Source: Iodidimonas nitroreducens (GTDB lineage: Bacteria > Pseudomonadota > Alphaproteobacteria > Sphingomonadales > Rhodothalassiaceae). From it: 64,000 nt of DNA. The notes under the pieces are model-generated. The model worked only from the letters and a program-made list of their open reading frames with translations, did not search any database and was not told the origin of the DNA. The position numbers were made by a program, and so were the translations under genes. The stretch lies in NCBI RefSeq assembly GCF_008579165.1, contig NZ_BKCN01000004.1; one strand, given 5' to 3'. Positions 39,903-50,165 of the stretch are shown one piece after another (position 1 is the stretch's first letter; every line of letters begins with the position of its first letter).

Positions 39903-40533
39903 TGAAATATTCTCCGAACGCCGCACCGCGCCGACTTCCGAAACAGATATTCGGGCGCGCTGGTGGGCGGGTATGATGTAAAATGATCGTGAGATTTGGC
40001 TGAAAGGGATGGTTTCAAAACAACGATGCGGGCGCAGAGACCATTTTCAATCTCGTTTCGGATCAGGAATGAATTTCTGCGTATCACGTTTATTAAACCA
40101 TCGGTTATAGCCGCCGGGCAAGTAGCCGGGATCTGGTCTTTTGCCGGTGAGGGCTGAGACGGATTGCCGCTTCTGACGACAGGCAGAACACCGGAGCAGA
40201 TCTCATGCCGGACGAACCCTGTGCATGATGATCGCGCAAACTTGTGTTCTTAACCTAATCAGTTGGGCAGGCATATACAATCACTTTATAGCGCCAATCT
40301 TTGCGGACATGTCGAAATATCAACAAAATGCCCTGTCATCAGCCTTTTTTATAGCGATTACGGGCAAACAGTCTGTTTTCCTTGTCGTGCAAATTGGTTA
40401 AGCTGCCAGCCGGTCCTTGGGAATTTTTAACCTTATGAGGATTATAAAGGCGCATGACGCGCAAAAATCTCCCATGCTCGGGATAGCGTGCGGCTTTAGA
40501 ACAAGACGGACAGACGAGAGGACAGGCTTGGGC
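39903..40533. other. Long intergenic region between rne and amiC
   Basis: This 631-bp gene-free stretch separates the divergent genes rne and amiC. It holds the nested hairpin listed separately (40130-40202), AT-rich sequence near 40090-40120 and 40250-40345 that may carry promoters for the two genes, and a short in-frame upstream extension of amiC from about 40417 that I do not regard as coding. I saw no ORF with a family signature on either strand. Confidence 0.6.
40130..40202 (-). ncRNA. Candidate structured leader of rne
   Basis: Three nested pairings occur: GATCTG (40130-40135) with CAGATC (40197-40202), CCGGTG (40144-40149) with CACCGG (40189-40194), and TTCTG (40171-40175) with CAGAA (40184-40188). 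Together they form a long arm with an asymmetric internal loop. It is 228 bp upstream of the rne start. Structured rne leaders mediate autoregulation in enteric bacteria; the same role here is inferred, and the strand is uncertain because pairing is symmetric. Confidence 0.35.
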
Positions 40534-41718
40534 ATGCGCTTTTTTCTTGCGCTTATAATGGCGATGATCTGGGCATCCATCGCCATGGCTGCACCGGCGG
40601 TGAATGGATTGAGGCTGGGGGAAAATGGCGATCGAACCCGGTTTGTGATCGATATTGATGAGGCGGTCAGCGCCGAGGTATTTACCCTGTCTGATCCCTA
40701 TCGTCTGGTCATTGATCTGCCCGCCGTTGATTTTCAGCTTGATAGTCAGGGCGTGGGCGATGGGCGCGGCTTGGTCCGGCGTTATCGGTTCGGGCTTTTC
40801 GATGAAAAAACATCGCGTTTGGTTCTGGATCTCGAAGGTCCGGTGGCCGTGGATCGGGTGTTTACCCTGCCGCCGCAAGGGCAAAATCTCTATCGTCTTG
40901 TTTTCGATCTTAAAAAAACCAGCCGTTCGGAATTTGCCAAAGCCGTTAGACAGCCTCATCGGGTTGTTGAAAGCACAGCATCGCAATCCAATCTGGCCCC
41001 GGTGCCATCGGTGCGCGCCGCACGCAATCAGCGGCTGATCGTGATTGATGCCGGGCACGGCGGCAATGATCCCGGCGCACCGGGGGCCGCGGGCAAACCG
41101 GAAAAAGCCATCACGCTCGCCGCCGCCATCGAAACGGCGCGGGTGATCAATGCATCGGGGCGTTATCGGGCGGTACTCACCCGGGATCGTGATATTTATC
41201 TGCATTTGCGCCAGCGCATCAATGTTGCCCGCAAGGTGAATGCGGATCTGTTCATCTCCCTCCACGCGGATTCCCTGAATAATCGCTCTGTGCGAGGGGC
41301 GACGGTTTATACTTTGTCTGAAACCGCATCCGACCGCGAAGCCGCGCAATTGGCCGCCCGGGAAAACAAGGCCGATGTTCTGGCGGGGATGAATCTGGCC
41401 GAAGAAGCCCCCGAAGTGGCCAATATCCTGATTGATCTGGCCCAGCGGGAATCGATGAACTATTCCGCGCGCTTTGCCAATTATCTAATCCCCGAATTGA
41501 AAAATCGGGTGCAATTGCGGCGTAATTCCCATCGTTTTGCCGGATTTGTGGTTTTAAAAGCGCCGGATGTGCCATCGGTTCTGGTGGAAATGGGGTATAT
41601 GTCGAACCGCGAAGATGCCCAGTTTCTGGGCTCGCGCGCCGGGCAAACGCAGATTGCCAATGCTTTGCTTGCGGGGATCGACAGCTATTTTGCCGCTCTT
41701 GATCGCGAACAATTCTGA
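40534..41718 (+). CDS. amiC: AmiC-type N-acetylmuramoyl-L-alanine amidase
   Basis: This is a periplasmic zinc amidase that splits peptidoglycan at the septum during division. From the ATG at 40534 it has 394 residues with a signal peptide (MRFFLALIMAMIWASIAMA), an AMIN domain (about residues 20-135) that targets it to the envelope, and an Amidase_3 domain with LIVIDAGHGGNDPGAPG (zinc His), a Glu ligand, LFISLHADSLNNRSVRGATV (zinc His) and VPSVLVEMGYMSNREDA (catalytic Glu). The open frame extends upstream to 40417, but that segment lacks features and would bury the signal peptide. It lies upstream of mrcA, so the two genes form a cell-wall pair. Confidence 0.93.
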   Translation: MRFFLALIMAMIWASIAMAAPAVNGLRLGENGDRTRFVIDIDEAVSAEVFTLSDPYRLVIDLPAVDFQLDSQGVGDGRGLVRRYRFGLFDEKTSRLVLDLEGPVAVDRVFTLPPQGQNLYRLVFDLKKTSRSEFAKAVRQPHRVVESTASQSNLAPVPSVRAARNQRLIVIDAGHGGNDPGAPGAAGKPEKAITLAAAIETARVINASGRYRAVLTRDRDIYLHLRQRINVARKVNADLFISLHADSLNNRSVRGATVYTLSETASDREAAQLAARENKADVLAGMNLAEEAPEVANILIDLAQRESMNYSARFANYLIPELKNRVQLRRNSHRFAGFVVLKAPDVPSVLVEMGYMSNREDAQFLGSRAGQTQIANALLAGIDSYFAALDREQF

Positions 41719-41857
41719 TATCTTTATTTTGAAAAGCTGAGTTTATAGGCTGGATTGCAGCCATATCAATGCCATATTCATGATCAGGATGTGAAAGGGT
41801 CCCAAGGCTTGGCCCTATGGCTTAGGCATTTGCTTCAACACGGATAGACAGGCTGGA

Positions 41858-44338
41858 ATGAGTCGCAGGAAACGGATAGTCGTCTGGTGTTTGGCCGGGT
41901 TCGGTGGCATGGCCCTTTTTTCCGGGCTTTTGCTGGCGGGCGGGGTGATCTATGCCCTGCTGGTTTATGGCCGGGATTTGCCCGATTATCGGCAATTGGC
42001 GGATTATGAACCCCCGGTGATGACCCGGGTACATGCGGGCGATGGATCGGTTCTGGCCGAATTTGCCACGGAAAAACGCCTGTTCATTCCGATTGAAGTG
42101 ATTCCCAAAAGGGTGGTTCACGCCTTTTTATCGGCGGAAGATAAAAATTTCTATCAGCATCCCGGCCTTGATTTCATGGGCATTGCCCGGGCCATGGTGA
42201 TGAATGTGCGGAATGTTTTTGTGGGCCGTCGGCCTGTGGGGGCCAGCACCATCACGCAGCAGGTTGCCAAGAATTTTCTCCTAACCAATGAAGTGTCTTA
42301 TGAACGCAAGATCAAGGAAGCCATTCTGGCCTTTCGGATAGAGAAAGCCTTTAGCAAGGATCGCATTCTTGAGCTTTATCTGAATGAGATTTTGTTCGGC
42401 TATGGATCTTATGGTCTGGCGGCTGCGGCCTTGAACTATTTTGATAAATCGGTTGATGAACTGACATTGGCGGAAAGCGCCTATCTCGCGGCTCTGCCCA
42501 AGGCACCCTATAATTACCATCCTATCCGCCGCAAAGAGGCTGCCATCGGTCGGCGGAATTGGGTTTTGGGGCAGATGCAGGAAAATGGCTATATCAGCAA
42601 AGATGCCATGCAAACGGCTCAGGCCCAGCCCCTTGATGTGCGGCCCCGGAGTGCTGCGGCTAATTTTCGCGCCGATTATTACGAAGAAGCCGTGCGGCGC
42701 CATCTGGCTCGGGATTATGGCACGGATGAGCTTTATGGCGGCGGCCTTTCGGTGCGCACCAGCCTTGAACCCCGGCTTCAGGCCATTGCCGAAAAAGCCA
42801 TGCATGATGGTTTGATCGCTTATGATCGCCGCCATGGCTGGCGTGGGCCCATCACCCAGCGGTCGATTGAAGGGGATTGGCCTTCAAGGTTGGCGGCGGT
42901 GCCCACAATGCTGGGCATGGCCGATTGGCAGATGGCGCTTGTTCATGATGTGCGGGCGGCAGGGGCGGTGATTGGTCTGGTGGATGGCAGCTATGGCTTC
43001 ATTCCCTTTGATGAAATGCGCTGGGCGCGGCGCTGGCTGCCCGGCGAACGGGTGAGCCAAAGCCCCGATGATCCCGCCGATGTTTTATCGATTGGCGATG
43101 TGATCGCGGTAGAGCCTTTGCCTGATCAGGAAAAGAAAACGGTGCTCGATCGTTTTGTGACCGATGCGGGCGAACCGGTGGGGGCCGTGGGCTCATATGC
43201 CCTGCGGCAGATCCCCGCCGTTGAAGGGGCATTGGTGGCCCTTGATCCCCATACGGGCCGGGTTCTGGCAATGGTGGGGGGCTTTGATTTCGCGGCCAGC
43301 CAATTCAATCGGGCCACCCAGGCCGAGCGGCAGCCCGGTTCGGCTTTCAAGCCATTCGTTTATGCGGCGGCTTTGGAAGAAGGCTTCACGCCCTCGTCTT
43401 TGGTGCTGGATGCGCCTTTTGTGATCGATCAGGGGGAAGGCCAAGGCAAATGGAAGCCGCGCAATTCATCCAATCGTTTTTATGGCCCCTCAACTTTGCG
43501 TTTGGGGCTTGAGAAAAGCCGCAATCTGATGACCATTCGGGTGGCGCAATTCATCGGGATGGATAAGGTTCTGGGCTTGGCCAATCGCTTTGGCTTGGCC
43601 CAGGGGATGGAGCCTAATCTTGCCCATGCGTTAGGTGCTGGCGAGGTGACCCCCATCGATCTGACGGCGGCCTATGCCATGCTGGTGAATGGCGGCAAAA
43701 AGATCGAGCCAAGCCTGATCGACCGGATTCAGGATCGCTATGGCAAAACCATCATGCGCAATGATCAGCGCGATTGCCCGCAATGCGATGCCACGGAATG
43801 GCACAATCAGGCGCCACCCACTTTGCCCGATCATCGTCCGCAAATCATCGATCCGCGCATTGCCTATCAGGTGGTTCATATGCTTGAAGGGGTGGTAGAG
43901 CGGGGCACCGGTCGGCGGATTCGATCCGTGGGCATCCCCTTGGCTGGCAAAACCGGCACCACCAATGAATCCTTTGATGCCTGGTTTGTGGGCTTTGCCC
44001 CCGATCTGGCGGTGGGTGTTTTCGTTGGCTTTGATCAGCCGCGCTCTTTGGGGCCGGGCGAAGAAGGATCAAGCGCTGCCGCCCCCATTTTCAGGGATTT
44101 CATGGCCAAAGCCTTTGAAGGCGAGCAGGGCATCCCCTTTCGGATTCCCCAGGGCGTGCGGCTGGTGCGGGTGGATGCGCAAACCGGAGTTCCGGCGCGC
44201 CTGGGGGATCAGGATGTCATTTTGGAAGCCTTCATTCCGGGGACCGAACCGAGCGGGGGTGATATCGCGGTGCTTGACGGACCGGGCTCGCTGGCGCTAG
44301 ACGGCAGGCTAAGAAAAGGAACCGGCGGTCTTTATTAA
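41858..44338 (+). CDS. mrcA: Penicillin-binding protein 1A
   Basis: This class A PBP is a bifunctional peptidoglycan glycosyltransferase and transpeptidase of 826 residues. It has an N-terminal membrane anchor (residues 8-38). The glycosyltransferase domain shows FLSAEDKNFYQHPGLDFMGI, GASTITQQVAKNFLL and RKIKEAILAFRIEKAFSKDR with NEILFGYGSYGLAAAA. An OB-like insert follows, then the transpeptidase with SxxK in QPGSAFKPFVYAAAL, SRN in KSRNLMTIRVAQ and KTG in LAGKTGTTNESFDAWFVG. The frame is intact and the length is family-typical. It lies 139 bp after amiC and 69 bp before prfB. Confidence 0.96.
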   Translation: MSRRKRIVVWCLAGFGGMALFSGLLLAGGVIYALLVYGRDLPDYRQLADYEPPVMTRVHAGDGSVLAEFATEKRLFIPIEVIPKRVVHAFLSAEDKNFYQHPGLDFMGIARAMVMNVRNVFVGRRPVGASTITQQVAKNFLLTNEVSYERKIKEAILAFRIEKAFSKDRILELYLNEILFGYGSYGLAAAALNYFDKSVDELTLAESAYLAALPKAPYNYHPIRRKEAAIGRRNWVLGQMQENGYISKDAMQTAQAQPLDVRPRSAAANFRADYYEEAVRRHLARDYGTDELYGGGLSVRTSLEPRLQAIAEKAMHDGLIAYDRRHGWRGPITQRSIEGDWPSRLAAVPTMLGMADWQMALVHDVRAAGAVIGLVDGSYGFIPFDEMRWARRWLPGERVSQSPDDPADVLSIGDVIAVEPLPDQEKKTVLDRFVTDAGEPVGAVGSYALRQIPAVEGALVALDPHTGRVLAMVGGFDFAASQFNRATQAERQPGSAFKPFVYAAALEEGFTPSSLVLDAPFVIDQGEGQGKWKPRNSSNRFYGPSTLRLGLEKSRNLMTIRVAQFIGMDKVLGLANRFGLAQGMEPNLAHALGAGEVTPIDLTAAYAMLVNGGKKIEPSLIDRIQDRYGKTIMRNDQRDCPQCDATEWHNQAPPTLPDHRPQIIDPRIAYQVVHMLEGVVERGTGRRIRSVGIPLAGKTGTTNESFDAWFVGFAPDLAVGVFVGFDQPRSLGPGEEGSSAAAPIFRDFMAKAFEGEQGIPFRIPQGVRLVRVDAQTGVPARLGDQDVILEAFIPGTEPSGGDIAVLDGPGSLALDGRLRKGTGGLY

Positions 44339-44407
44339 GGCTTTTCTTATGAAAGAGGCCGTTGGTATGAAACCGATCCCGATTCCGATCCCGATAAAGA
44401 GGATGAT

Positions 44408-45539
44408 ATGCGCGCTGAAGCCCAGACCATGGTCGATAAAATCAAGCAGTCGCTCGCACTGCTGAGGAGGCATCTTTGACTGGGATGCTGCCCTTGATCG
44501 CTTGGAAGAACTGAACGCCGAATCCGAAAATCCTGAATTGTGGAACAATCCCTCTCGGGCTCAGGCTTTGATGCGCGAGCGCACCCGGCTTGATGATGCC
44601 ATTTCGGCTTTTCGCGTCATGGAGGCGGAGCTCGATGAAACCATCGAAATGATCGAGCTGGCGGAAATGGATGACGATTCCGAGCTCGAGCAGCAAAGTG
44701 TGGCTGCTTTGGAAAATCTGGTCAAACGATCGGCCACAAAGGAAGTGGAAAGCCTGCTTTCGGGGGAGGCCGATGGATCGGATTGCTATATCGAAATCCA
44801 TTCCGGCGCGGGGGGAACCGAAAGCCAGGATTGGGCGGAAATGCTGTTGCGTATGTATATGCGCTGGGCTGAAAAGCGCAAATTCAAGGTGGAAACCATC
44901 CAATATTCTGCCGGGGAAGAAGCGGGCATCAAATCCGCGACCCTATTGCTGAAGGGCGATAATGCCTATGGCTGGGCGAAAACCGAATCCGGGGTGCATC
45001 GCCTTGTGCGCATCTCGCCTTATGATAGCTCGGCCCGTCGCCATACCAGCTTTGCGTCGGTCTGGGTCTATCCCGTGGTGGATGATAGTATCGAGATTGA
45101 GGTTTTGGATAAAGATCTGAAGGTCGATACCTATCGATCATCGGGCGCCGGTGGCCAGCATGTGAATACCACCGATAGTGCCGTGCGCATTACCCATATC
45201 CCCAGCGGCATCATCGTGGCCTGCCAAAGCGAACGCTCGCAGCATAAAAACCGGGCCAGCGCCATGTCGATGCTCAAAGCCCGGCTTTATGAGCAGGAAT
45301 TGCAGCGCCGCGAAGATGCTGCCGCCGCAACCAATGCCACCAAATCGGATATCGGTTGGGGCCATCAGATCAGATCCTATGTGCTGCATCCCTATCAGAT
45401 GGTGAAGGACCTGCGCACCGGCGTTGAAAGCAGCCAGCCCGATAAGGTGCTGGATGGCGAAATTGATGCCTATCTGGCAGCTGCTTTGGCCATGCGCATC
45501 AATGGTAGCGATGCCGCTGTGATCGATGATGCGGATTAA
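44408..45539 (+). CDS. prfB: PrfB, peptide chain release factor 2 (programmed +1 frameshift)
   Basis: RF2 ends translation at UGA and UAA. The ATG at 44408 (after an AGAGG ribosome site) opens a 23-codon frame, MRAEAQTMVDKIKQSLALLR and RHL, that stops at an in-frame TGA (44477-44479). A +1 shift at CTT-T then reads DWDAALDRLEELNAESENPE and on to 45539. The coding sequence is 44408-44476 joined to 44478-45539. The GGQ loop is in RSSGAGGQHVNTTDSAVRIT. The stop-codon recognition loop reads RISPYDSSARRHTSF, with SPY where E. coli has SPF; I recall SPY as usual in alphaproteobacteria. The shift is autoregulatory: low RF2 favours it. Confidence 0.95.
44464..44480 (+). promoter_or_regulatory. RF2 recoding site
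   Basis: The stretch GAGGAGGCATCTTTGAC holds the elements of the known prfB site: a Shine-Dalgarno-like AGGAGG a few bases before CTT, the slippery CTT-T, and the in-frame TGA followed by C, a weak stop context. Slippage by one base forward continues into GAC-TGG. In contrast to the other breaks in this window, all signals are present. Confidence 0.93.
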
Positions 45540-45554
45540 GCTTGGGCGATGATC

Positions 45555-47600
45555 TTATGATGGCGTGTCGTCCTCGAGCATAATGAGGCGCGCGCCATCT
45601 TCTACCTGATCGCCGGCCTTGATCGGAATATCGGCCACGATGCCCGCCTTGGGGGCGGCAAGGCTGTGTTCCATTTTCATCGCTTCCAGCACCAAAAGGG
45701 GCTGGCCTTTTTCCACCTTATCCCCCACGGCTACAAACAGATCGAGGATTTTGCCCGGCATGGGGGCCGCCACAACCCCCGGCCCATCGGCCTCTTCATC
45801 ACTATCGAGATGGGTGTCCATGCGCTTTAATTGGCAATGGCTGCCTTGGGCAAATACATGCACATTGGCCTGATTAACCCGCACGGTGGCGCGCAGGATC
45901 TGGCCATCTAGGACAATCTCCAGCCCGCCATCGGGGGTGGAGGTGCGGAGTTCGGCGCTGAGCACATGATCGCCTGTTTCAACACCCGATATCGCCCCTG
46001 TCGCCTTGTTAAAATTGATCGCAATCCGCTGTTCCCGGCCACTGGCATCCATGAAGCTATGATGTTCTAAAGCGGGCAGATTGGCTTTCCAGCCATGATT
46101 TTGGTGCCATGGCGATGTGGAATCGGCGCTTTTTTGGGTCTGTGCGGCGGCTTCATGGCTGCGCTGGGCGATGATGCCAAGGGCGGCCAAGGCCAGCATA
46201 GAGGGGCTTGCCGGTTCGCTGCTGGGCAAAAGATCATCAATATGGCGCGGGATAAAGCCGGTATCCAGATCTACGGCCTGGAAAGCCGGATGATCGATGG
46301 TTTTTTGCAGGAACGACAAATTGGTGGCAAATCCGGCGATTTGGGTTTGCGCCAGCGCGCGTTGCAGATGGCTGATCGCCGCATCGCGATCTTCGCCCCA
46401 GCAGATGATCTTGGCAATCATCGGATCATAATGCACGCTGATCGCATCGCCTTCGCGCACGCCGGTATCGATCCGGGTGAAATCTTCATCCAAAGGCGGG
46501 CGGAAACACTGCAATGTGCCGCTGGCGGGCAAAAAATCCCGGGCCGGGTCTTCGGCATAAAGGCGCACTTCGATGGCATGGCCATCAATCGCCAGATCAC
46601 CCTGATCCAGCGGCAGGGGTTCGCCCGCCGCCACCCGGATCTGCCATTCCACCAGATCTTCGCCGCTGATCATTTCCGTGACCGGGTGCTCCACCTGCAG
46701 CCGGGTATTCATTTCCATGAAATAAAAGGGCGCATCCTTGAGCCCATTTGCCACATCAACGATGAATTCGATGGTGCCTGCACCCTGATAGCCAATGGCA
46801 AGGGCCGCCGCCACGGCAGCATCCCCCATGCGCTGGCGCAAAGCGAGGGGCATATCGGGGGCGGGGGCTTCTTCCACCACCTTTTGATGGCGGCGCTGCA
46901 AGGAACAATCCCGCTCGAACAGATAAACTGCATGGCCATGCTGATCGGCAAAAACCTGTACCTCGATATGGCGGGGTTTAAGGATGAATTTTTCGATCAG
47001 CACATGATCATTGCCAAAAGCCCCCAAGGCTTCACGCTTGGCGGCTTTGAGCGCGGCCGCAAAATCGGTGGCATCATCCACCCGCCGCATCCCTTTGCCG
47101 CCGCCGCCCGCTACCGCCTTGATCAAGACCGGAAAGCCGATGCTTTGGGCTTCTTCCAGTAGATTTTCGGGGCTTTGATCCGCCCCCAGATAGCCCGGCA
47201 CCACCGGCACATCCGCCAAAGACATCAGGCGCTTGGCCTCATCCTTTAAACCCATTTTGCGGATATTGTCGGCGGTGGGGCCGATAAAGCAGATATTATG
47301 GGCGGCGCATTTTTCGGCAAAATCGGCATTTTCCGATAAAAAGCCATAGCCGGGGTGAATGGCATCGGCACCGCAGCGCTTGGCGGCTTCAATGATTTTA
47401 TCGGCCATTAAATAGCTTTGGGCGGCAGGTGATGGCCCGATATGAATGGCTTCATCGGCCAGTTCCACATGCAGGGCATGGGCATCGGCATCGGAATAAA
47501 CCGCGCAGCTTGCAATATCCATGGCGCGGGCGGTGCGGATCACCCGGCAGGCGATTTCCCCGCGATTGGCGATCAGGATTTTTTTGAAATGACGGCTCAT
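45555..47600 (-). CDS. mccA: 3-methylcrotonyl-CoA carboxylase, biotin-containing alpha subunit
   Basis: This subunit carboxylates biotin with ATP and bicarbonate and carries the biotin arm, for leucine breakdown. From the ATG at 47600 (MSRHFKKILIANRGEIACRV) it has 681 residues: biotin carboxylase N-domain, ATP-grasp with VAGGGGKGMRRVDDATDF and MEMNTRLQVEHPVTEMISG, C-domain, and a C-terminal biotinyl domain with VLEAMKMEHSLAAPKAG. Neighbouring genes for the carboxyltransferase (mccB) and methylglutaconyl-CoA hydratase identify it as MCC rather than propionyl- or acetyl-CoA carboxylase. It is the last gene of the three-gene set in transcription order. Confidence 0.93.
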   Translation of the reverse strand: MSRHFKKILIANRGEIACRVIRTARAMDIASCAVYSDADAHALHVELADEAIHIGPSPAAQSYLMADKIIEAAKRCGADAIHPGYGFLSENADFAEKCAAHNICFIGPTADNIRKMGLKDEAKRLMSLADVPVVPGYLGADQSPENLLEEAQSIGFPVLIKAVAGGGGKGMRRVDDATDFAAALKAAKREALGAFGNDHVLIEKFILKPRHIEVQVFADQHGHAVYLFERDCSLQRRHQKVVEEAPAPDMPLALRQRMGDAAVAAALAIGYQGAGTIEFIVDVANGLKDAPFYFMEMNTRLQVEHPVTEMISGEDLVEWQIRVAAGEPLPLDQGDLAIDGHAIEVRLYAEDPARDFLPASGTLQCFRPPLDEDFTRIDTGVREGDAISVHYDPMIAKIICWGEDRDAAISHLQRALAQTQIAGFATNLSFLQKTIDHPAFQAVDLDTGFIPRHIDDLLPSSEPASPSMLALAALGIIAQRSHEAAAQTQKSADSTSPWHQNHGWKANLPALEHHSFMDASGREQRIAINFNKATGAISGVETGDHVLSAELRTSTPDGGLEIVLDGQILRATVRVNQANVHVFAQGSHCQLKRMDTHLDSDEEADGPGVVAAPMPGKILDLFVAVGDKVEKGQPLLVLEAMKMEHSLAAPKAGIVADIPIKAGDQVEDGARLIMLEDDTPS

Positions 47601-47610
47601 TTTATTCTCT

Positions 47611-48405
47611 TTATTTTTGCGGTGCCCAATAAGGGGGTCTTTTCTCGAAAAAAGCGGCAAAGCCTTCGCGGGCTTCGGGGGAAATGCGCCGCGTGGCAAT
47701 GCGGGCGGCGGTTTCATCCCGCAGGGCGGCATCGATGGGCCGATATTTCACCGCACTGATCAGCGCTTTGGCCTCGGCCTGCGCTTGGGGGGCACCTGCC
47801 AAAAGCTTTTGGGTGATCAGCTTTTCGGCAGTGATCAAATCACCAGCCGATCCCACCGTTTCATGAACAAGCCCAATTTTCGAGGCTGTTTCGGCATCGA
47901 AACGTTCTCCGCTCAAAAAATAGCGGCGGGCGGCGGTTTCCCCGATCTTGGCGATCACATAGGGGCTGATGGTCGCGGGGGTCAGGCCTAAGCGCACCTC
48001 GCTCAGCCCAAACAGGGCATCGCGCACGGCAATCACAATATCGCAGCAGGCCACAAGCCCCACACCGCCGCCTAAAGCCGCCCCCTGCACCAAAGCAATG
48101 ACCGGCTTGGGCGCGCTATTGATGATATGCAGCATCTGCGAAAGCTTTTGGGCATCGCGATGGTTTTCCTGTTCGCTATAGCCTGCAGCCTTTTTCATCC
48201 ATTCAAGATCGGCACCCGCGCAAAAGCTTTTCCCTTTGGCGGCCAGCACGATCACCCGCACGCTTTCATCGGCGGATAGCTCGGTGAAAGCCTTGTGCAG
48301 ATCATCGATCAGGGCATCATTAAAGGCATTATGAACCGCCGGGCGATTGAGGCTGATGCGGGCAATACCCGCCTCATCCCGGGTGATTTCCAGATTGTCA
48401 TTCAT
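47611..48405 (-). CDS. liuC: Methylglutaconyl-CoA hydratase-like enoyl-CoA hydratase
   Basis: This crotonase-superfamily protein has 264 residues from the ATG at 48405. It contains the acyl-CoA binding AGADLEWMKKAAGYSEQENH, the oxyanion-hole loop ALVQGAALGGGVGLVACCDI and SEVRLGLTPATISPYVIAKI with the catalytic Glu. Placed between mccB and mccA, it most likely hydrates 3-methylglutaconyl-CoA to HMG-CoA, the step after MCC in leucine breakdown. Without that context only crotonase-family membership would be safe. Confidence 0.9.
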   Translation of the reverse strand: MNDNLEITRDEAGIARISLNRPAVHNAFNDALIDDLHKAFTELSADESVRVIVLAAKGKSFCAGADLEWMKKAAGYSEQENHRDAQKLSQMLHIINSAPKPVIALVQGAALGGGVGLVACCDIVIAVRDALFGLSEVRLGLTPATISPYVIAKIGETAARRYFLSGERFDAETASKIGLVHETVGSAGDLITAEKLITQKLLAGAPQAQAEAKALISAVKYRPIDAALRDETAARIATRRISPEAREGFAAFFEKRPPYWAPQK

Positions 48406-48416
48406 TGTCACATTCC

Positions 48417-50023
48417 CTACATCCTGAAGACGCCAAAGCGGCTTTCGCCGATGGGGGCATTGAGCGCCGCCGAAAGCCCAAGCCCCAAAACCATGCGGGT
48501 ATCGGCGGGATCGATCACCCCATCATCCCATAAGCGGGCCGAGGCATAATAAGGATGCCCCTGCGCCTCATAGCTCTCGCGGATGGGTTTTTTGAACTCA
48601 TCTTCGGCACTTTGGCTCCATGTTTCGCCCCGGGCTTCCATGGCATCGCGCTTTACGGTTGCCAGCACATTCGAGGCCTGTTCGCCGCCCATCACCGAAA
48701 TGCGGGCATTGGGCCACATCCACAAAAAGCGCGGACCATAAGCGCGCCCGCACATGCCATAATTGCCCGCGCCATATGAGCCGCCGATCAAAATGGTGAA
48801 CTTGGGCACCGCCGCGCAGGCCACCGCTGTCACCATCTTCGCCCCATCGCGGGCGATGCCGCCGGTTTCATATTTTCGCCCAACCATGAAGCCGGTGATA
48901 TTCTGCAGGAAAACCAGCGGGATGCCGCGCTGGCAGCACAGCTCGATGAAATGCGCCCCCTTCAATGCGGATTCCGAAAATAAAACACCATTATTGGCAA
49001 TGATCCCCACCGGATAGCCGTGGATATGGGCAAATCCGGTGACCAAAGTGGTGCCATAAAGCTTTTTGAACTCATCAAATTCCGACCCATCCACAAGCCG
49101 GGCGATCACCTCGCGCACATCATAGGGCTGGCGGGTATCATGGGGAATGATGCCATGTATTTCCTGGGGATCATAAAGCGGCGGGCGCGGCTCCCGAATT
49201 TCAAGCTCATGGTTTTGCGGCGGTTCAGATTGCCGATGATGCGCCGGGCCTGCATCAGGGCATGGGCATCATTCTGGGCCAGATGATCCACCACCCCCGA
49301 TATCCGCGCATGCACATCGCCGCCGCCCAGATCCTCGGCGGAAACCACTTCGCCCGTGGCAGCTTTTACCAAAGGCGGCCCGCCGAGAAAAATGGTTCCC
49401 TGATTTTGCACGATGATCGATTCATCAGCCATGGCGGGTACATAGGCCCCCCCGGCGGTGCAGCTTCCCATCACCACCGCGATCTGGGGTATGCCCATCG
49501 CCGACAGGGTGGCCTGATTGTAAAAAATGCGCCCGAAATGATCGCGATCAGGGAAAACCTCATCCTGATTGGGCAGATTGGCCCCACCGGAATCCACCAG
49601 ATAAATGCAGGGCAGATTGTTTTCCCGGGCAATTTCCTGGGCCCGCAAATGCTTTTTCACCGTGATAGGAAAGTAGGTGCCGCCCTTCACCGTGGCATCA
49701 TTGCACAAGATCATGCATTCATGGCCCGATACCCGCCCGATGCCGGTGATCAGCCCGCCTGCGGGGATCTCCGCATCATAAAGCCCGTGGCCGGCAAGCT
49801 GCGATAATTCGAGAAAGGGCGATCCCGGATCGAGCAGGGTGGAAACGCGATCGCGCGGCAGCAATTTCCCCCGCGCCAGATGCTTTTCGCGGGCGTGCCT
49901 TGGCCCACCCATTGCGATTTTGCCGGCAATGTCTGCCAGATCCGCCACCAGCCCCTGCATATGCCGGGCATTGGCCTTGAAAGCGTCGCTGTCTTTGGAA
50001 AGGCTTGTTTTTAATACGGTCAT
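48417..50023 (-). CDS. mccB: 3-methylcrotonyl-CoA carboxylase, carboxyltransferase beta subunit (one frame break)
   Basis: The beta subunit transfers the carboxyl group from biotin to 3-methylcrotonyl-CoA. Corrected length is 535 residues, the family standard. Blocks include ARGKLLPRDRVSTLLDPGSP, CYLVDSGGANLPNQ-type LVDSGGANLPNQDEVFPDRD, VMGSCTAGGAYVPAMADES and the C-terminal IGGSYGAGNYGMCGRAYGPR with GGEQASNVLATVKRD. The frame breaks near 49204 (AGCTTGAAATT, expected AGCCTTGAAATT). I chose the ATG at 50023 (MTVLKTSLSKDSDAF); the open frame upstream has no features. It is first in the mccB-liuC-mccA set; isovaleryl-CoA dehydrogenase is not seen nearby. Confidence 0.92.
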
Positions 50024-50165
50024 GACCCACTCGGATATGTTGATTTTTTCTGGGCCCATCACGGCTGGATGGGTAAAATCCTTAGACTGATGGTCATCAA
50101 GGAGTCTCATCGTCATAAAGGAGTCTGGGCGCGGGGGAAAGGCTTCTTGCGTTCCGATCCTCGCC

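Noticed and set aside
40417..40533. N-terminal extension of amiC
   Set aside because: The segment is Arg-rich with no motif and would place the signal peptide 39 residues inside the protein.
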